This document shows positions 10,600-22,345 of a DNA stretch of 64,000 bases, in pieces. The stretch is taken from positions 23,890,591 through 23,954,590 of the forward strand of contig OZ038531.1 of assembly GCA_964036665.1 (NCBI GenBank). The letters run 5' to 3'. Made by a program: the position numbers and the translations under genes. Position 1 is the stretch's first letter. Each line of letters starts with the position of its first letter. The DNA comes from Gordius sp. MW1 (lineage: Eukaryota > Nematomorpha > Gordioida > Gordea > Gordiidae). Under the pieces are notes generated by a model. That model made no database searches. It was not told the origin of the DNA and was given only the letters and a program-made list of their open reading frames with translations.

Positions 10600-11062
10600 G
10601 GGCCCAAAAGATTAAACTGCTGAGTTGTCTATCAACTGAACCCCTTCGGGTGGTGGTAGAGGATGCCATTCCGGACAACCTTAGAGAATGGGCATTCGAG
10701 GAAATTAACGAACAGGTTGAAGACACTATTTAAGAAAATATTGCGCGTGGCTCAACGATTTCCATTGGGAAATATCAGACTAATGGAAGGGGAGACAATA
10801 ATGCAATTCGTACGTAGACTGAAATTAGCATCGAGACTGCAATTTCACAAGCGGGGAGTTACCCAACAAGCTGATGGACCAATTCATTTTGGGATTGCAG
10901 AATCCGACGGTTCAAGCTAGATTGATGGCTGAGTGTGAACTGAAATGGGGCAGGGTCATCGAGTTAGCTCTGGGAATGCAAACGATCGAAGAAGGGATAA
11001 GAACGAGGCACGGGCCAGTAGGAGAAGCATTCGCGGTGGATATGTCAAGAGCGGGCCATTGA
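10600..11062 (+). pseudogene. gag of the CsRn1-like gypsy
   Basis: Two overlapping frames together look like a gypsy Gag capsid: GETIMQFVRRLKLASRLQF followed, after a frameshift near 10870, by DQFILGLQNPTVQARLMAEC, the classic '(D/E)QF-x-x-GL' motif. No zinc knuckle is recognisable downstream. Confidence 0.72.
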
Positions 11063-11429
11063 CTAGGTTGGAGGGAGCCCCTACCAACCGAGCAGAACCC
11101 AGCCCACCGTCTACGTAACAGGGAAATAAGGCTAACTGTGATTAAATCTAAATAGATTGATGATCTTAAAGAGTTAGTGAAAAGCTTAATGTTTACCCTA
11201 GATAAATTAAAAAAATACATGCAAAAAATAGGATCACGATCCTTCTCCAGACACCGGTCTTATTCTTGACCCATACGATTTTCAAATACAACCGATCCTA
11301 AACTATGATGTATCACAACAAACATCAAGAAAAAGCTACTAAATGCCCTGAGCTTTGTACGTTCCTACGCAGAGAATAAAACTAACAGGCCGGTCAGTCA
11401 AAGCGACAACCATAACTGGCCTCGTAAAA

Positions 11430-11700
11430 CCTAGTCACTAGTTCTATATTTATGACAAATCATCAACTTTTAATTTCTTAATTGATACTGGTGCAGAAAT
11501 TAGTGTGATACTTACAACAAAGCAAGAACGTCTAAAATTATCCAATTTACAACTTTATACAGCAAATGCCAGTGCCATAAAAACATATTGGCAAGAATTG
11601 CTGACTTTAGATCTAGGGCTCAAAAGACGATACCAATGGGTTACAATGGCTAAAACTTCCAATATTAGGTGCAGATTTTTTAAATTACTTTAACTTAATA
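11430..11700 (+). pseudogene. Retroviral-type aspartic protease of the CsRn1-like gypsy
   Basis: LIDTGAEISVI near 11475-11510 is an intact active-site motif. A downstream segment ending LGADFLNYF (in the reading around 11660-11690) is the normal protease C-terminal motif. Frames change between the two. Confidence 0.65.
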
Positions 11701-11759
11701 GAAAATATTCAAAGGAAACATCTAATAGAATAACAAACCACATATGTCAAACAAACTAC

Positions 11760-13113
11760 ATTTAAAGAAGCAAATTCACATTAGCTTTTGTACATCCTCC
11801 TGAATTGTTCGTTATTAGAACCCCGCAGTTTTCAAACACACAATCAATACACCAACAACAAAACACAATACCCATCACCAGATTATATTTCAAACCCAGA
11901 CGTTTGAATGCTGAAAAAATAAAGATTGCTAAAGATAAATTCATGCACATGATGGAGGCACCATCAGAATATGAAATAGCAACTGGGTCCACTAAACATG
12001 GCACCCAAAAAGAACAATAAAGTGTGGAGACAATTTGGAGATTATCGGGCTCTCAATATCAAAACAGTTCGATTGCTACCCTCTGTTTTATATACACGTA
12101 TTTTCACTTTCTTGGCAGGTAAAAATATATACTAAATTGGATTTAACCCGTGCTAATCAATCAAAATTCAAGGGCACTAGAAGATATCCAAAAAACCGCA
12201 ATCACAACCCCATTCGGTTTTTTTGAATTCTCACTCATGCCTTTTGGTTTAAGAAATACAGCAAAAACGTTTCAGAGATTTATCGATCATGCTATCAAAG
12301 GATTGGACCATACATTTGCATATTTAGATGACATATTAATCGCCAGTTCTTCACTTGCAGAACACAAAGTGCACGTCAAACGAGTAAACAACGACTTATT
12401 ATTAATGATGGGATTAAGTTAATTTGCAAAAATGTAAATGGCGAGTAAAGGAAATAAAATTCTTAGGACACACCGTAATGTCCAAAGGGTTTAAACATAT
12501 ACCCGATAAAATAGACACCATCGACAAATTTCCAACCCCAACTTCAATGACACAATTGAGAAGATTTAGAGGCATGATAAGTTTTCACCGACGTTTTATC
12601 CCAAATGTGCAGATCTTCTCAAACCATTAACCGACCACCTCGATGATACCAAAAGACCAATCGTAACATAAGAAGCAAAAGACGCGTTCATTCAGGCTAA
12701 ACATGCCCTTAAACAAATAACTAGTCTATCTTATTTAACGAAAAGAACAAGCTGCCACTTTACAGATGCTTCAAATTATGCTGAAGGAGGAGTTCTACAA
12801 CAACAAACATTAAATGGTCAAACTTACTACTTGCCTTCTTTTTAAAGAAATTATCACAAACTCGAACTCGCTACAGCACTTTTAGCCGAGAACTGTTGGC
12901 CGTTTATCTCATGATAAAACATACAGCCACGTTCTTGAATAACGCAATTTCACCGTATATACAGACCACAAACCCCTCTTATGCACTTAAGTCAAATATG
13001 GATAAAAACTCACCTCTAGAAATCCGCAGTTGGACTACATTTTACAATATACATTGAAAATTCAATACATCATGGGTAGTACAAACATCGTGGATGCCCT
13101 GTCTCGTACAGAC
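11760..13113 (+). pseudogene. RT-RNase H of the CsRn1-like gypsy
   Basis: RT blocks are TPFGFFEFSLMPFGLRN (12210-12260) and TFAYLDDILIASSS (12310-12360), with an intact YLDD. Then come FLGHTV and LRRFRGMISFHRRFIPN (12440-12610), the connection domain. RNase H follows with FTDASNYAEGGVL near 12760 and the end motif NIVDALSRTD at 13080-13113. There are at least four frame changes. The reading frame stops exactly where the hAT element has inserted and resumes after it. Confidence 0.82.
13106..13113. repeat. Target-site duplication of the 13-15 kb hAT element, left copy
   Basis: GTACAGAC here and GTATAGAC at 15328-15335, seven of eight bases identical. Removing the insertion rejoins the gypsy reading frame across the duplicated Thr-Asp codons. 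Confidence 0.75.
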
Positions 13114-15327
13114 TAATGACCTGCAACGGGCCTGTTTAGGTCAGTCGGCCCGCCTGTGATAAAAATTTAAAAACCCGTGCCCGGCCCGCTAATTTTATAC
13201 AAAGCCCGAGCCCGGCCCTTGACCGTAAATTTTTTTTATTTTTCTTGTTTAATATTTTTTATTGATATGGTAAACAATATATATGTGTTAAAAATGTTAA
13301 TAGAAATATTGTAAAAATAATAAATTTGTGATTTCGGTCACTCTAGTTCTTCTATCTTTTAAAAAACGACCTACATGGAAAATTTTATTTACATGTGCAC
13401 ATAGGATACATAAAACCATATAAGCCAAATAAACTTTTAAAACCCTTATTTAAGGTTGTAATGTTTTTAATAAAGTTTCTTAGCTTCTTTTCATTTCCAC
13501 CATTTTAAATAATTAGTTTATTGATATAAAATGAAAAAACACTGATAAAAGTTACTTGAAGAAATAAATTTTAGAATTAGTTTAAATTTGTTAATAATGA
13601 TGAGTATATAAATTTTGGCATTGGCCGGGGTCAGATAAAGTAGAAGTTATTAAGGGTCAGCATTAATTTTCAGGGAGCCAATTACACATTCATCTGGTAT
13701 AATTTTGTATCCTAGACAAATTGCCAAAAGACATTTACAAAGCAGCAAATATAAATAGCAATTAACCAGAATTGTGGCCTCTGACCGGGTCAGACAAATT
13801 AGATTTAAGCAACGGTCAGCATTAACTTGCGGGGAATTATACAGTTTTGTGATCATCCGATCAGAGATAGTGCATATGGTTAATTGTGTGTCAAATTTTC
13901 CTCCATTTTGAAGAATGTAACTGGTGTATTTTACGTGTAATTTTGCCCTATAACAGTCAATTTACCTTCCTCACTAGTTTATAGATTAAAACGAACGTCA
14001 ATAAATAAATGTTATACAAAATATTGATGGCGCTATATTATTAAACAAACTTTAATCGCAGTTCTTACACTTTTAATTTTTACGTACTGTGTAAATGATA
14101 TTTATTTTAAAATGCTGTTTTTGATATCTACCCAATTCAATATTTTTTTATCTACCTTTAAGATTACTTAATTTGCGAAAATTACTAATTTCTATATGAT
14201 TACCACTTAACTATGTTCACATCAAAATGGTGGAAAAAAGGGTACACATTTAGTGCGTTGATGAGAAGTCTATCTAGTTTATGTTTCCGATATATAGCAA
14301 CAACCTAGTTAAGTTGCCCAAAGAAATTCATAACGGTAATCAGTCGGGCAAAAAAACAATATTAAATTTTGATCTTGGGCGAGATCGGAAAAAATAAATC
14401 CAATCAGCGGTCAGCAAAATAAAAGTATTTTACAGAAGCATAAGGCTACAGTCATTAAAAACCCGTATAACGGGGCGTTCGTGATGACGCGCGAAGCGAA
14501 TTTTTGGGCTAATTCATCAAACTCTTATTATTTTCCTTAACATTTTTATACTTATCGTGAAATTTATCTTATATCAATGTTATTTCACGAATATCATAGA
14601 TAAGATCGTAATTAATCTATAAACATATAAAATTACATAAAAAATAAATACATATCAAATTCAGTTTTTTAACCATCGCGCGAAAAGTACAAAATGATTT
14701 GTATCTTATTTTCGATCGCTTTTTGGCGCGGGCGAAAATAATCGTCTGCGGTTTCGCTATGAACCCTCTTATTTACAATTGTTATTTTCGTGCGAAAGCC
14801 CCGTAAATTTCCACGCCAATTATTGAAAAATTACAAGTTGAACAGAACGGATAACCAAAAGAGAGTTTATAAATTGCATAGCAATCAATATAAATAATCC
14901 TAACTAATATTAAATTAATTCACTCAATATTGCTAGAGAGTAGAAATGGGAGGCAAGGATGGGCAGCTGCCCCCTCCTAATCCAAAAATTCTTGATGAGA
15001 AAAACATTTTTTGCCCTATATAAACTGCTCCCCACTAATTTAAATTGGCTTCGCCCATGGGATAAATTATCTTTATTTATAATGCGCGTTGATATATTGA
15101 TCAATTAATGAACTAGGATTGAAAAAAAATTTAACTTTCCTTGTTAATTTAATATACATAAAATAATTATAAATTAGAAACCTTCTTTTATACTATAATG
15201 GGCTTTTAGCGGGCCTTAAGTAAAACTAGGCCCGGCCCGAGCACGTTAAGTTATATATCGGCCCGTCCAGGCTCTGCCCGTTGTTTAACGTTTAAGCAGA
15301 AGCCCTGCCCGGCCGTGCAGGTCTCTA
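13114..15327. mobile_element. Non-autonomous hAT-like composite element in gypsy
   Basis: Ends read TAATGACCTGCAACGGGC and, reversed from the right, TAGAGACCTGCACGGCC. Subterminal GGGC/GCCCGG arrays (13120-13220, 15200-15320) are typical of several arthropod hAT families. The 8-bp duplication supports hAT. No transposase is present. The interior carries a repeat also found at 26.2 kb and a MITE at 14470-14804. A paralogous copy at 28355-29516 has the same nested arrangement, so this composite has moved as a unit. Confidence 0.8.
14470..14804. mobile_element. MITE nested in the hAT composite
   Basis: About 335 bp with imperfect terminal inverted repeats (ACGGGGCGTTCGTGATGACG at the left, ACGGGGCTTTCGCACGAAAA reversed at the right). 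It interrupts a repeat whose uninterrupted form is at 26170-26520. The same element sits in the same place in the copy at 28.4-29.5 kb. Superfamily not assigned. Confidence 0.6.
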
Positions 15328-15335
15328 GTATAGAC

Positions 15336-16525
15336 ATCGGCACAGTCCAAATTCATGCATCACAGTCATTCCTAGAGCTTTAGCTACGAGACAGGAGGTC
15401 GAAAGTTACACAAAAGACGAAGCCAAATCTTCGATACTGGAACAATTCCCAATCCCCTGTTCAAAACTAAATATCATTTGCGATGTTTCCCAAATAGCAC
15501 CTCGACTTCTGATACCTCCCACCTTATGCCAAACCTTTTTCTACCAATATAACTGGTTAACACATCCTGGTATCCGATCAATTCTTTAACTTATTTGTAA
15601 ACGTTTTTTCTGGCCTGAAATGAACCATGATGTACGAAGATGGGCTAAACATTGTCATAACTGTCAGGTTAGCAAATTACATAAACATGTTCTTTCTCCT
15701 CCAGTTACATTCACTTAAGCGGATGCTTGGTTGGTCCATTAACGCCATCCAATAAATATAGCTACATTTTTACCGCCATCAATTCACCGGGTGGCCAAAA
15801 GCGATTCCTATTAATGATACATCAGCCGAAACCGTGGCTATTACCTTTTTCAAACATTTGATAACAAATTTTGGCATACCAACCACATTAACAACGGATA
15901 GAGGACCTCAATTCTAATCGATGCTCTTCAAAATTTTCTCTACTTCTCGTTACCATCATATAGCCACAACCGTCTATCACCCCCAAGCCAACGGACTAGT
16001 AAAACGTTTCCACCGACAGCTAAAGAGTTCTATCATGGCAAAAGACAATGTTAACAAATGACCCGAGCTACTTCCTTTGATACTTCTGGGGGCATCAGAA
16101 CCACAGTCAAGCAAGCTTTAGCATGCTCTAGTTCTGAATTCGTATATGACACTTCCTTAAGACTCCCGGAAGATTTCATAAAACGCTTGTCACTCGACAC
16201 CAATGCTACCGATTTTATACAACGACTTCGACACCACTTCGACAGCGTCCGTTTCTCACCACCACGTCCGTCAACAAACAACAACTCCCTGCCGATTTGT
16301 TTTCAACCCCTTAAATTTTTATTTGGACAGATAAAGTTGGCTAAAGTTTATCTCCACCGTACCAAGGTCCCTTCAAAGTACTGACCGACATGCTAAATAT
16401 TTTGTGATAGACAGAAACGGGAAACAAGATTAAATATCTATTGACCGTTTAAAACCAGCATATGTCGAATCAGTTAACCCACCAAAACCACTCACAAAAG
16501 ACCAATCACTCCCATGGAAAAGAAT
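15336..16525 (+). pseudogene. Integrase of the CsRn1-like gypsy
   Basis: After the hAT insertion the sequence encodes a zinc-binding region (THPGIRSIL, then the RFFWPEMNHDVRRW segment and HCHNCQ). The core includes TTDRGPQF (second catalytic Asp) near 15893-15917 and YHPQANGLVKRFHRQLKS, where the expected catalytic Glu is replaced by Lys. The family-specific GIRTTVKQALACSSSEF follows (16095-16145). Stops occur throughout. The final ~40 codons (KPAYVES... to 16560) are the variable C-terminus. Confidence 0.8.
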
Positions 16526-16569
16526 GTGTCCGCATGAACGTGATGTTATTAAATTAGATAGAGATTTAT

Positions 16570-17864
16570 AATGCTTATCAATCTTTTAATTTTATAAATG
16601 ACAACCAAATATTTATACAAACCCATTTTAGCCCTAAAAGCACAAGGTATATTAAAAATATAATGTTAAGTATCGGCAAAATAGCAATCAATGTTGCATA
16701 CATTTTTAGTTGCTTTAATGGGGTGGACCCAACGCGCCGAGCCTAACACGGCCATATTGGTAAGAAATGCATTAACCAATATATACGGGCCAGAACAGGA
16801 TTGAAAGTTTTTCAAATGGATATAAGGGGCCTCATGTGCCCCAAAACTATGGAGGGTGGGCTTGAAAGTTTCCAAAACAGGTAAGGGCGAGCCGACCTCA
16901 GTTCCAGATCTAGTTGTGATCGATGGAAATTATTCAACTATTTTGTGACAAGGCCTATATACATGTGTAAAAAATATACATGTCCCATCCAGCTGCCACG
17001 CCAAACATTTTAAAAAAATAATGCATCTTTACCGCATTCACTTTATTTTCCATCATATGTTTTAGTCCGATCCGACCTCATTATTTGTTTAATATATTGC
17101 GAGCGCCTTAATAATAAAATAATTTTCCCCTTTGATTTACTTAAAGGCCTGTACGGATAGCTCGATCTTTCACGAAATACCCACTAGCCGTTTTAAAAAC
17201 AATAAATTTTTAGCTTTAAGAAAGCATATTAAACGCGTTTAAATTTAATTATGAATTAATTATTAATAAAACTCGGCTTGTATTAGCATCTTCCTCTTTT
17301 TAGAAATTAAAACACTTCTTTTATAAAATAATTAAAACTTAATTTTTGTACATATCCAAACACGTATTAGGGAAATCTTTATATAAGTCTTAGAATAAGT
17401 AGAATTTTTTCTAAAATTCGATCTCAAATTAATTGAGATTGGATTAAATAAAATTATTACCAGAGCAATGCTGACAAAAGTCTCGTTTTTTCATATTCAA
17501 TTTTATTAAAATTTTTTTGTCAATAGATAGGGGGGGGGGGACGGGGGTGGATAGCTCTAACGCTGACCCCTCCCCCCCCCTCCCCCCGCCTATCTCTCCA
17601 TTGTACTGAACTGTTGCAAATAATAATTTTACATATTTGATTAAGAATACTAAAAAACCAACAAAACCATAAATACATAAGATACGCATTAAAATAAATA
17701 TTTATTACTTTTATAGTTGATATAAAGCAATCCCACTAAAACACTTATTATCATCCCTATGAAAAGTAGAATCAATGAAATGTGTAAGATGCTTTCGCTC
17801 TTCTTAGTTTTGACGCAAATGCCTATATACAATAACTACATTCAAGACAAAATATTATTAATAC
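16570..17864. other. No gene seen; G/C homopolymer foldback near 17.55 kb
   Basis: The first kilobase shows no coding or repeat signal I recognise. At 17518-17605 a G-run and a C-run face each other with the inverted words GATAGG/CCTATC, a small foldback like those around other poly-G hAT ends in this window. Its boundaries are not clear. Confidence 0.4.
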
Positions 17865-18084
17865 CTTGCGTCGTCTCTATAATTATTTGATTAGGTTCAA
17901 ATGACATGGCTATGGGAGAATCAATTTGAAGTTGATCAATTAAAAAATTTGTCAAATTATGGGAGACATCATCAAAAACATCATAAAGATATATATAACC
18001 TTCCAAAATTCCTTCATAGGGGCTTTTGTATAGTACAATTGATGTGAAGACCATTGAAATTTTTTGCTTAAAGATGGAATCAAT
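17865..18084 (-). CDS. Internal exon of the predicted host gene (C-terminal domain, part 2)
   Basis: Acceptor ...GATTTTATAG, then 73 open codons (IDSIFKQKISMVFTSIVLYK ... SFEPNQIIIETTQ) and a GTATTA donor that leaves one base, i.e. phase 0 in, phase 1 out. It joins in frame to 22346-22461 before it and 8864-9210 after it. Predicted strands and helices alternate: a helix, an amphipathic strand, P-Y-E-G-I-L-E-G turn, strand, helix DVSHNLTNFLIDQL, strand. This loosely recalls a SEA fold, but I would not assign it. No cysteine is present, unlike in the EB exons. Confidence 0.55.
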
Positions 18085-18234
18085 CTATAAAATCATACAT
18101 ATTATAAATACAAATCAATACCAAAATGTAAAGATTTTATTTTAATTTTCAAAAAATACCATTTGTATGTAAGACCTTATAATATGTATTAATTTATGTT
18201 GGTGGTTTTTATCGGATTAAATTCCAGCTAAATT

Positions 18235-18410
18235 GCAAACTTTAAATTTTTTTACTAAATCACGTGGAACAAATTTTTAGTTGAATTTTTACATCAATTT
18301 TTACTGCAGAATTAGCACGCACAATTTGTAAAGAAACTAGATTTTTAAGTATGCTAAAAATTGGAGCATGCATGAATCAAATGTGCAAAACGCTTTTAAA
18401 ATTATCATTT
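18235..18410. repeat. Dispersed ~150-bp repeat (second copy at 63850-63995)
   Basis: Shared words include TACATCAATTT(C/T)TAC, GCAGAATTAGCACGCACAAT and the ATGCATGAAT segment. The two copies run in the same orientation and are clearly homologous but with no visible ends, so the family is unknown. Confidence 0.6.
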
Positions 18411-18999
18411 ACATTGCTATTTTATTATTATACTCTTCTTTAGAAGTATACCCGCAATTTCTATAAACAAGTAACTAATGTAAGTTCAAATAACCATGTT
18501 AATACTTAAAAAAATATTTTTATTAGTAACCTTTTTAACTAAAATTTGGCTTGATTAGCATCTTCCTCGTAAATTAAATAGTTTTTTAGAGATATAATAA
18601 ACAATTAAATTTGTTCTTATTAGAAAAAACGCACTTGGGAGAAAATTTTTCGCCGCTACATTTTTTCAAAAAAAGCTGGAGCGCCCCTCCTTTTTAAAAA
18701 AGAGGAGCGGGCGCCGGGAGTAGCTCCTTTTAGCGCTGGAGCGGAGCAGCGCCGCTCCTCCGCTCCTTTAAATTTAATATATAAATTATTTTATTTTTTA
18801 AATATTAATGATATTTGTTAATTAAAATTTAATGAAAATATAAATTTATTTTATTTAAATTTATTCATTATTAAATGTTGAGCTGAGTTTTATATTGATT
18901 TTTCATCTAATCATTTGAAACATTTAACATCAGTTTTTCCTTTTTATATTGAAATTTTTTGAAAAATCTTGTAAGTCACATTAATATTCATTTTATATA

Positions 19000-19648
19000 T
19001 CTATATATATAAAGTAAAGTGTATGTGTGTGTGTATATGGATAAGGGCTAAATTCTGAAACTACCGGCACGATTCGCGCCAAAATTTAGCCATAGATGCC
19101 CAGGGCGGCCAGGGGTAAAATAGCTTTTTCAGAATCCTAAAATTCCTTTTAGTTTTAAAAATATCGGAAATTACGTTTAAAAAAAAGGCTAAACTCTGAA
19201 ACTACCGGCCCGATTCGCGCAAAAATTTAGCCATAGATGCCCAGGGCGGCCAGGGGTAAAATAGCTTTTTCAGAATCCTAAAATTCCTAGTTTTAAAAAT
19301 ATCGGACATTTTCCGGCCAGTTTCATTTATAACATCATATAAAATAATGACGTCATACATACAAGGCTGAAAAATGTTATGTATGTAAGGGCTAAATTCT
19401 ATAACTACCGGCCCAATTCGCGCGAAAATTTAGCCGTAGATGCCCAGGGCGGCCAGGGGTAAAATAGCTTTTTCAGAATCCTAAAATTCTTTTTAGTTTT
19501 AAAAATATTGGATATTTCCCGGCCAGTTTCATTTATAGCATCATATACAATAATGACGTCATACATACAAGGCTGAAGTTTTCTCAAATTTTATCATATT
19601 AAAGAAAATTGTATTTTTAGCAAAACAACGTTTGCCGGGTCAGCTAGT
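19000..19648 (+). mobile_element. Helitron-like (HINE-type) non-autonomous element, copy 1
   Basis: Starts TCTATATATATAAAG and ends in CGTTTGCCGGGTCAGCTAGT, the terminal signature of Helentron-associated elements in insects. There is no target duplication. Inside are three direct copies of a ~150-200-bp unit beginning GGCTAAATTCTGAAACTACC. A second copy of the family lies at 54055-54753. Confidence 0.8.
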
Positions 19649-19671
19649 ATATAATAAAAAATAGTTTTATT

Positions 19672-20481
19672 ATGGATTTAGTAGAGATTATAGAAGAAGA
19701 AACAAATTTCCATTTCCACCACAAAAAATATTTTAAGCTTATAGATGATACAGATGATAAAGTCAACTTAAAGGCGAAATGCCTATTGTGCATTAACAAC
19801 AAAATGATATCTTTCTTATAATCGTGATCTTAGTGATAGAAATAAATTTTAGGTTAAGGAACCTATGAAAAAAGCTCTGAAAATCCTTGAAGGGGAGCTT
19901 CATATGGACATGGGTTTCCTAAGTCCTCTACCATTTTTAACTCATTTCAAAAATTAATTAATTTAGAGTTTTGCCAACCTCTTGTAAAGTCTCTCATCAG
20001 CGGTGTATAAAAGGTTTAAATAACACATAAATTATATCTATTTAAATAACCTTATTGCAGATTTATAAATATTTATAATGATGATAACATATTTGCAGCG
20101 ATTGTCCATCCTGCATTTAAAATGAATTGGGTATGGATAAAAGATCCAAAAAATATGGAACTAAAAGCTAGATTAATTAATTTTTTAAGGAAACATATAC
20201 CCGACGAAAAATAGTTACAACTAGTTCACGGAAACCTTGTAATAATTTGGAAGATTTCTTTGGATTCCCTGAAATCGATTATCATGAAATTAATTTATTG
20301 GATAAATATTTTTTAAATAATGAAAAAATATTTATAGTTAATACACTACCCCGCTTCCCCGTAGTGCTCCTGTGGAGCGCCTATTTAGTATCGCAAAACA
20401 GGTCTTAGGGGAGAAGCGTGGGTGTTTGTTAGATTCTAATTTAGAAATTTTATTACTTTTAAAAGCTAATAAAAGACTATA
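19672..20481 (+). pseudogene. hAT transposase remnant
   Basis: An ATG at 19672 opens MDLVEIIEEETNF and then KAKCLLC, resembling the start of a BED-type zinc finger. After a gap, IVHPAFKMNW (about 20098-20130) matches the conserved 'hPxFK' block. The C-terminal dimerisation motif is clear near 20352-20481 in one frame: SAPVERLFSIAKQVLGEKRG followed by a Leu-rich end (LEILLLLKANKRL). The middle of the protein is missing, and frameshifts separate the pieces. Confidence 0.78.
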
Positions 20482-20765
20482 AATATTTTGATATATCATA
20501 TAATATAAATAAAATGTTTTGATAAAAAAATATGATTTTGTTTCGTTTACCTTCTAAAAAAATAAAAATCAAAGGAGCGGTTATGGAGCGGCACTCCATT
20601 AGTTGGAGCGGGAGCGCTCCTTTTAATATGTAGTAGCGGGAGCGGGAGTTCGCTCCTTTTGAGAAGGTAGTAGCGGGAGAGGGAGTCGCTATTTTAAAAA
20701 GGAGCGTTAACAAGACTGGTTAGAATTAATAGATTTTTTCTAAAATTAAGTATCATATTAATCTG

Positions 20766-22062
20766 AATTGAGGAGAAAGTTCGGTAGGGTGCAACACATG
20801 TTGCATTATTTTATCGATTTTTTGCTTCTGATGAATTATATAAAATTCATTAAATAGAATCATTAAGTAGAACTCTTTCCCCTCTACAAAACTGTGCCAA
20901 TCGTGATTTTAAGAAATTTAGTTTTTTATAACTTTCGCGACGTCAAAATGGAGTATTTAAACGATAAAAATCAACATTTTCGACACCTGCTATTCTTCGC
21001 TTTTCATCGTGGTCAAAACGCTGCTGAAACAGCCCGAGACATTTGTAAAGTATACGGAGAAGGTGTCATAGTTGAGTCTACAGCACAAAAATGGTTCGCA
21101 AAGTTCAAAAATGGCGATTTTGACATTGGTGACAAGCCCCGTAGCGGAAGACCCTCGGAATTCGACGAAGAGTGTCTCAGAGCACTTTTTAAGGAGGACG
21201 GTCGCCAAATAAGTCTTGAATTGGCGGAAATAATGAAGTTCGATCCGAAAACCATCCTAAATCATCTTCATTCGATGGGATTTGCCGAAAAATTTAGATC
21301 TTGGATCCCTCACGAGCTTAACGAAAGCCACAAAGAAAGTCGCCTTCAAATTGCTTCTCAACATCTCGCCCGTCATAGAGCTACCCGCGGTCATAAACAG
21401 CGCTTTTTATACCGAATCGCCACGGGAGATGAGAAATGGTGTTTGTACGTATATTTGAAGCAAAGAAAGGAGTGGGCGGCTCCTGGAGCGACTCCAAAGC
21501 CGAGGGTCAAGCCTGACCTCCATCCAAAAAAGACCATGATCTGCGTTTGGTGGGACTGGGAGGGCATTCTGCATTGGGAAATTCTGGAAAGGAATGCCAC
21601 GGTCAATAAGGAGCTCTATATATCCCAGCTACACCGCTTGAATGAGGCTATTCGACTCAAAATACCCCATCGACAAGGCCAGACCATACTCCTTCACGAC
21701 AACGCAAGGCCCCATGTTGCTCAAGTCGTAAAAGCCGCACTCCAAGAGCTCGAATGGGAGGTCCTTCAGCATCCACCATATTCTCCGGACCTTGCACCGA
21801 CGGATTACCATCTTTTCCGCTCTCTCTCGAACCATATGAGGGGCCTTGGACAATGTAGAGGGCCTTAAAAACTGGCTCAACAACTTCTTCGATACCAGAC
21901 CGGTCGATTTTTGGCGTAAAGGCATCGAAAAATTTGTCAAAAGGTGGGAGGAGGTCGTAAACAGCAACGGCGAATATATTATTGAATAAGTTATTGTTAT
22001 AACTATAAATAATCGTTAAATAAAAGACTTAGATAAAAACTGTACGAACTTCTTCCTCAACG
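20766..22062 (+). mobile_element. mariner (DD34D) transposon, nearly intact
   Basis: About 1297 bp, the usual mariner size. The inverted termini share TTGAGGA(G/A)(A/G)AAGTTCG (20768 onward and, reversed, 22060 downward). The right end is followed by TA, as expected for a TA target; at the left the two outermost bases and the TA have mutated. One gene fills the element. Confidence 0.88.
20948..21989 (+). pseudogene. mariner transposase with a single frameshift
   Basis: Probable start MEYLNDKNQHFRHLL at 20948; the upstream Met at 20894 adds residues not typical of the family. The N-terminal helix-turn-helix pair and the linker motif WVPHEL-equivalent (SWIPHEL) are present. The catalytic triad is complete: ATGDEKW, HDNARPH and YSPDLAPTDYHLF, with exactly 34 residues between the last two Asp, which defines DD34D mariner. 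One base change in length near 21842 shifts the frame after SLSNHMRG. The remaining ~46 codons (NWLNNFFDTRPVDFW ...) to the TAA at 21987 are intact in the next frame. Confidence 0.9.
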
Positions 22063-22345
22063 TATAGATAATTCATTATTTTTATTGCGCACACTAACAA
22101 GACTACTATTAATATCATTGAGTTTTTCCGTATAATTTGGAAAAAAATTCAATTTATTTTGTCAATGGGGAGGAGGGGGGTTTTAATCCGACCCCCTAGT
22201 GGCCTTTATTCAACCTGACTATGCTCTTTTATTTAAAATCGTTGTCTATAGAGGTTTGAGAACTATTGTTTTTAAGGATTTGTTATAAAGTAATATTAAT
22301 TAGCATTACCATTTGTATATAAAAGGAATCCATAATGTTACTTAC
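22063..22345. other. No gene seen
   Basis: Intronic or intergenic sequence with a short G-run (about 22165). Nothing else supported. Confidence 0.45.

Larger units (their letters stand above)
10260..16530 (+). mobile_element. Ty3/gypsy retrotransposon relic, CsRn1-like
   Basis: A second gypsy lineage, distinct from copies 1, 3 and 4. In order it has a putative LTR end and primer site (near 10490), gag, a protease with an intact LIDTGAEISVI motif, RT with YLDDILIASS, RNase H, and an integrase whose tail reads like CsRn1/Kabuki-type elements (GIRTTVKQALACSSSEFVYD, RLPEDFI). Every gene has stops and frameshifts. The integrase is separated from RNase H by a hAT insertion (13114-15327). No matching 3' LTR is seen after 16.5 kb, so that end is lost or too diverged. 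Confidence 0.85.
18650..20724 (+). mobile_element. Decayed autonomous hAT element with GGAGCG-rich ends
   Basis: Both ends are dense in GGAGCGGGAGC/GCTCC words (18660-18770 and 20570-20710), a known style of hAT subterminal repeat. The right terminus reads, reversed, CAGTCTTGTTAACGCTCC. Between them are pieces of a hAT transposase. A 649-bp Helitron-like element is inserted at 19000-19648. The left terminus and target duplication could not be fixed. Confidence 0.72.

Noticed and set aside
17444-17689. 81-codon minus-strand frame across the G/C foldback
   Set aside because: The central part is poly-Gly/Pro from homopolymers; not a credible protein.
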